A DNA stretch of 23,202 nucleotides, taken from the NCBI GenBank assembly GCA_002383425.1, contig DFYV01000024.1, forward strand, positions 1 through 23,202, written 5' to 3'. The notes under the pieces are model-generated. The model was not told the DNA's origin. It worked only from the letters and a program-made list of their open reading frames with translations, and searched no databases. Positions 22,921 to 23,202 of this stretch are shown one piece after another. A program made the position numbers and the translations under genes. The DNA is from Bacteroidales bacterium UBA4073 (GTDB lineage: Bacteria > Bacteroidota > Bacteroidia > Bacteroidales > Tenuifilaceae). Position 1 is the first letter of the stretch; every line of letters starts with the position of its first letter.

Positions 22921-23051
22921 CGCTAACGTGTTACAATAAGAAACGGTTGGGTTTTCAGAGTTCGTACTTATCCACCGTTGGAAAAAGTTGGCTCGAGAAC
23001 CAAACGCCCGCAAACAACTGAACCCCAACAGTTTTATATTGTGTGTTGAAC
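22921..23051. repeat. attC-like imperfect palindrome E2
   Basis: A 131-bp element runs from CGCTAAC (22921-22927) to GTTGAAC (23045-23051). The latter fits the integron R' consensus GTTRRRY; the left end only partly fits RYYYAAC. The arms pair well: AAACGGTTGGG (22941-22951) with CCCAACAGTTT (23024-23034), 10 of 11 positions, and outer ACAATA with TATTGTGT. It shares AACGGTTGG, GCAAAC, ACTGAA and TATATTGTGTGTT (23035-23047) with E1 in the same order. It lies just upstream of the hypothetical gene's start. Confidence 0.55.
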
Positions 23052-23074
23052 TAAACCCGCCTTCGCGGGTAGTT
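23049..23074. terminator. Hairpin at the outer edge of E2
   Basis: ACCCGC (23055-23060) pairs with GCGGGT (23065-23070) around CTTC, and outer AACT (23049-23052) pairs with AGTT (23071-23074) across a 2-nt bulge. The following ATTTC is only weakly T-rich. On either strand it could be a terminator or simply part of the repeat. Confidence 0.45.
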
Positions 23075-23116
23075 ATTTCAAAAGTACTCGATTTTTTCCA
23101 TATTTCGAAATTATTA

Positions 23117-23202
23117 GTTAAAAGTTAAAGGATAAAGGTTCAAGGTTCAAGGTTCAAGGTTAAAAGTAAAAAAGCGCAATTCGTAATTCGTAATTCGTAA
23201 TT
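23117..23202. repeat. Heptamer array at the right edge, GTTCAAG block then AATTCGT block
   Basis: In-phase 7-mers are GTTAAAA, GTTAAAG, GATAAAG, three GTTCAAG, GTTAAAA and GTAAAAA (23117-23172), then a 5-nt junction and three AATTCGT units plus AATT to the window end. The block order is the same as in the array at 12614-12847. The array continues beyond the window. Confidence 0.8.

Noticed and set aside
21968..23051. Classical integron
   Set aside because: No integrase gene or attI is in the window, and the element ends only partly fit RYYYAAC/GTTRRRY, so I report it as attC-like only.

Overview
The window reads as chromosome of a Bacteroidota bacterium, most likely Bacteroidales/Marinilabiliales-like. 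The basis is SusC/SusD pairs, a type IX secretion (T9SS) C-terminal sorting domain, a DUF4294 protein, TAnnTTTG-type promoters and moderate GC. Genus cannot be read from the sequence.

Layout. (1) 1-617: right edge of a plus-strand unit (possible C-terminal coding tail, 9-bp terminator hairpin at 247-271), then a small composite repeat and a REP-like cluster of three hairpins. (2) 618-11278, all minus strand: a five-gene polysaccharide utilization locus in transcription order SusC-like transporter, SusD-like lipoprotein, PKD/CBM surface glycan-binding lipoprotein, GH3 beta-glucosidase lipoprotein and GH16 laminarinase with a T9SS tail. The set fits beta-1,3-glucan (laminarin-type) use: the GH16 cuts outside, SusCD and the binding lipoprotein capture and import oligosaccharides, and the GH3 releases glucose. 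No regulator gene is present, but a perfect LacI-type palindrome lies upstream of susC, and large hairpins sit in the two wide intercistronic gaps. (3) 11279-18613: housekeeping genes separated by repeat-filled spacers: DUF4294 protein, elbB, thpR, a two-gene minus-strand unit (polyprenyl glycosylphosphotransferase plus a degenerate Gfo/Idh-like protein), and a pcm/metallo-beta-lactamase plus-strand pair. (4) 18614-21481: full-length gcvP with promoter and terminator. (5) 21538-23202: an accessory tail with a probable deleted group II intron remnant directly after the gcvP terminator, a small membrane-protein ORF, an AT-rich secreted hypothetical gene flanked by two related ~130-bp imperfect palindromes, and a heptamer repeat array running off the window.

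The most unusual content is non-coding. First, nearly every intergenic region carries 7-bp-period tandem arrays in several motif families, and some of these form the variable core of a dispersed composite element with conserved ends (three copies with 3, 7 and 14 core units). Second, genes at the right edge look like cassettes bounded by attC-like elements, although no integrase is visible. Both are inferences from sequence inspection and have not been tested by database search or folding software.
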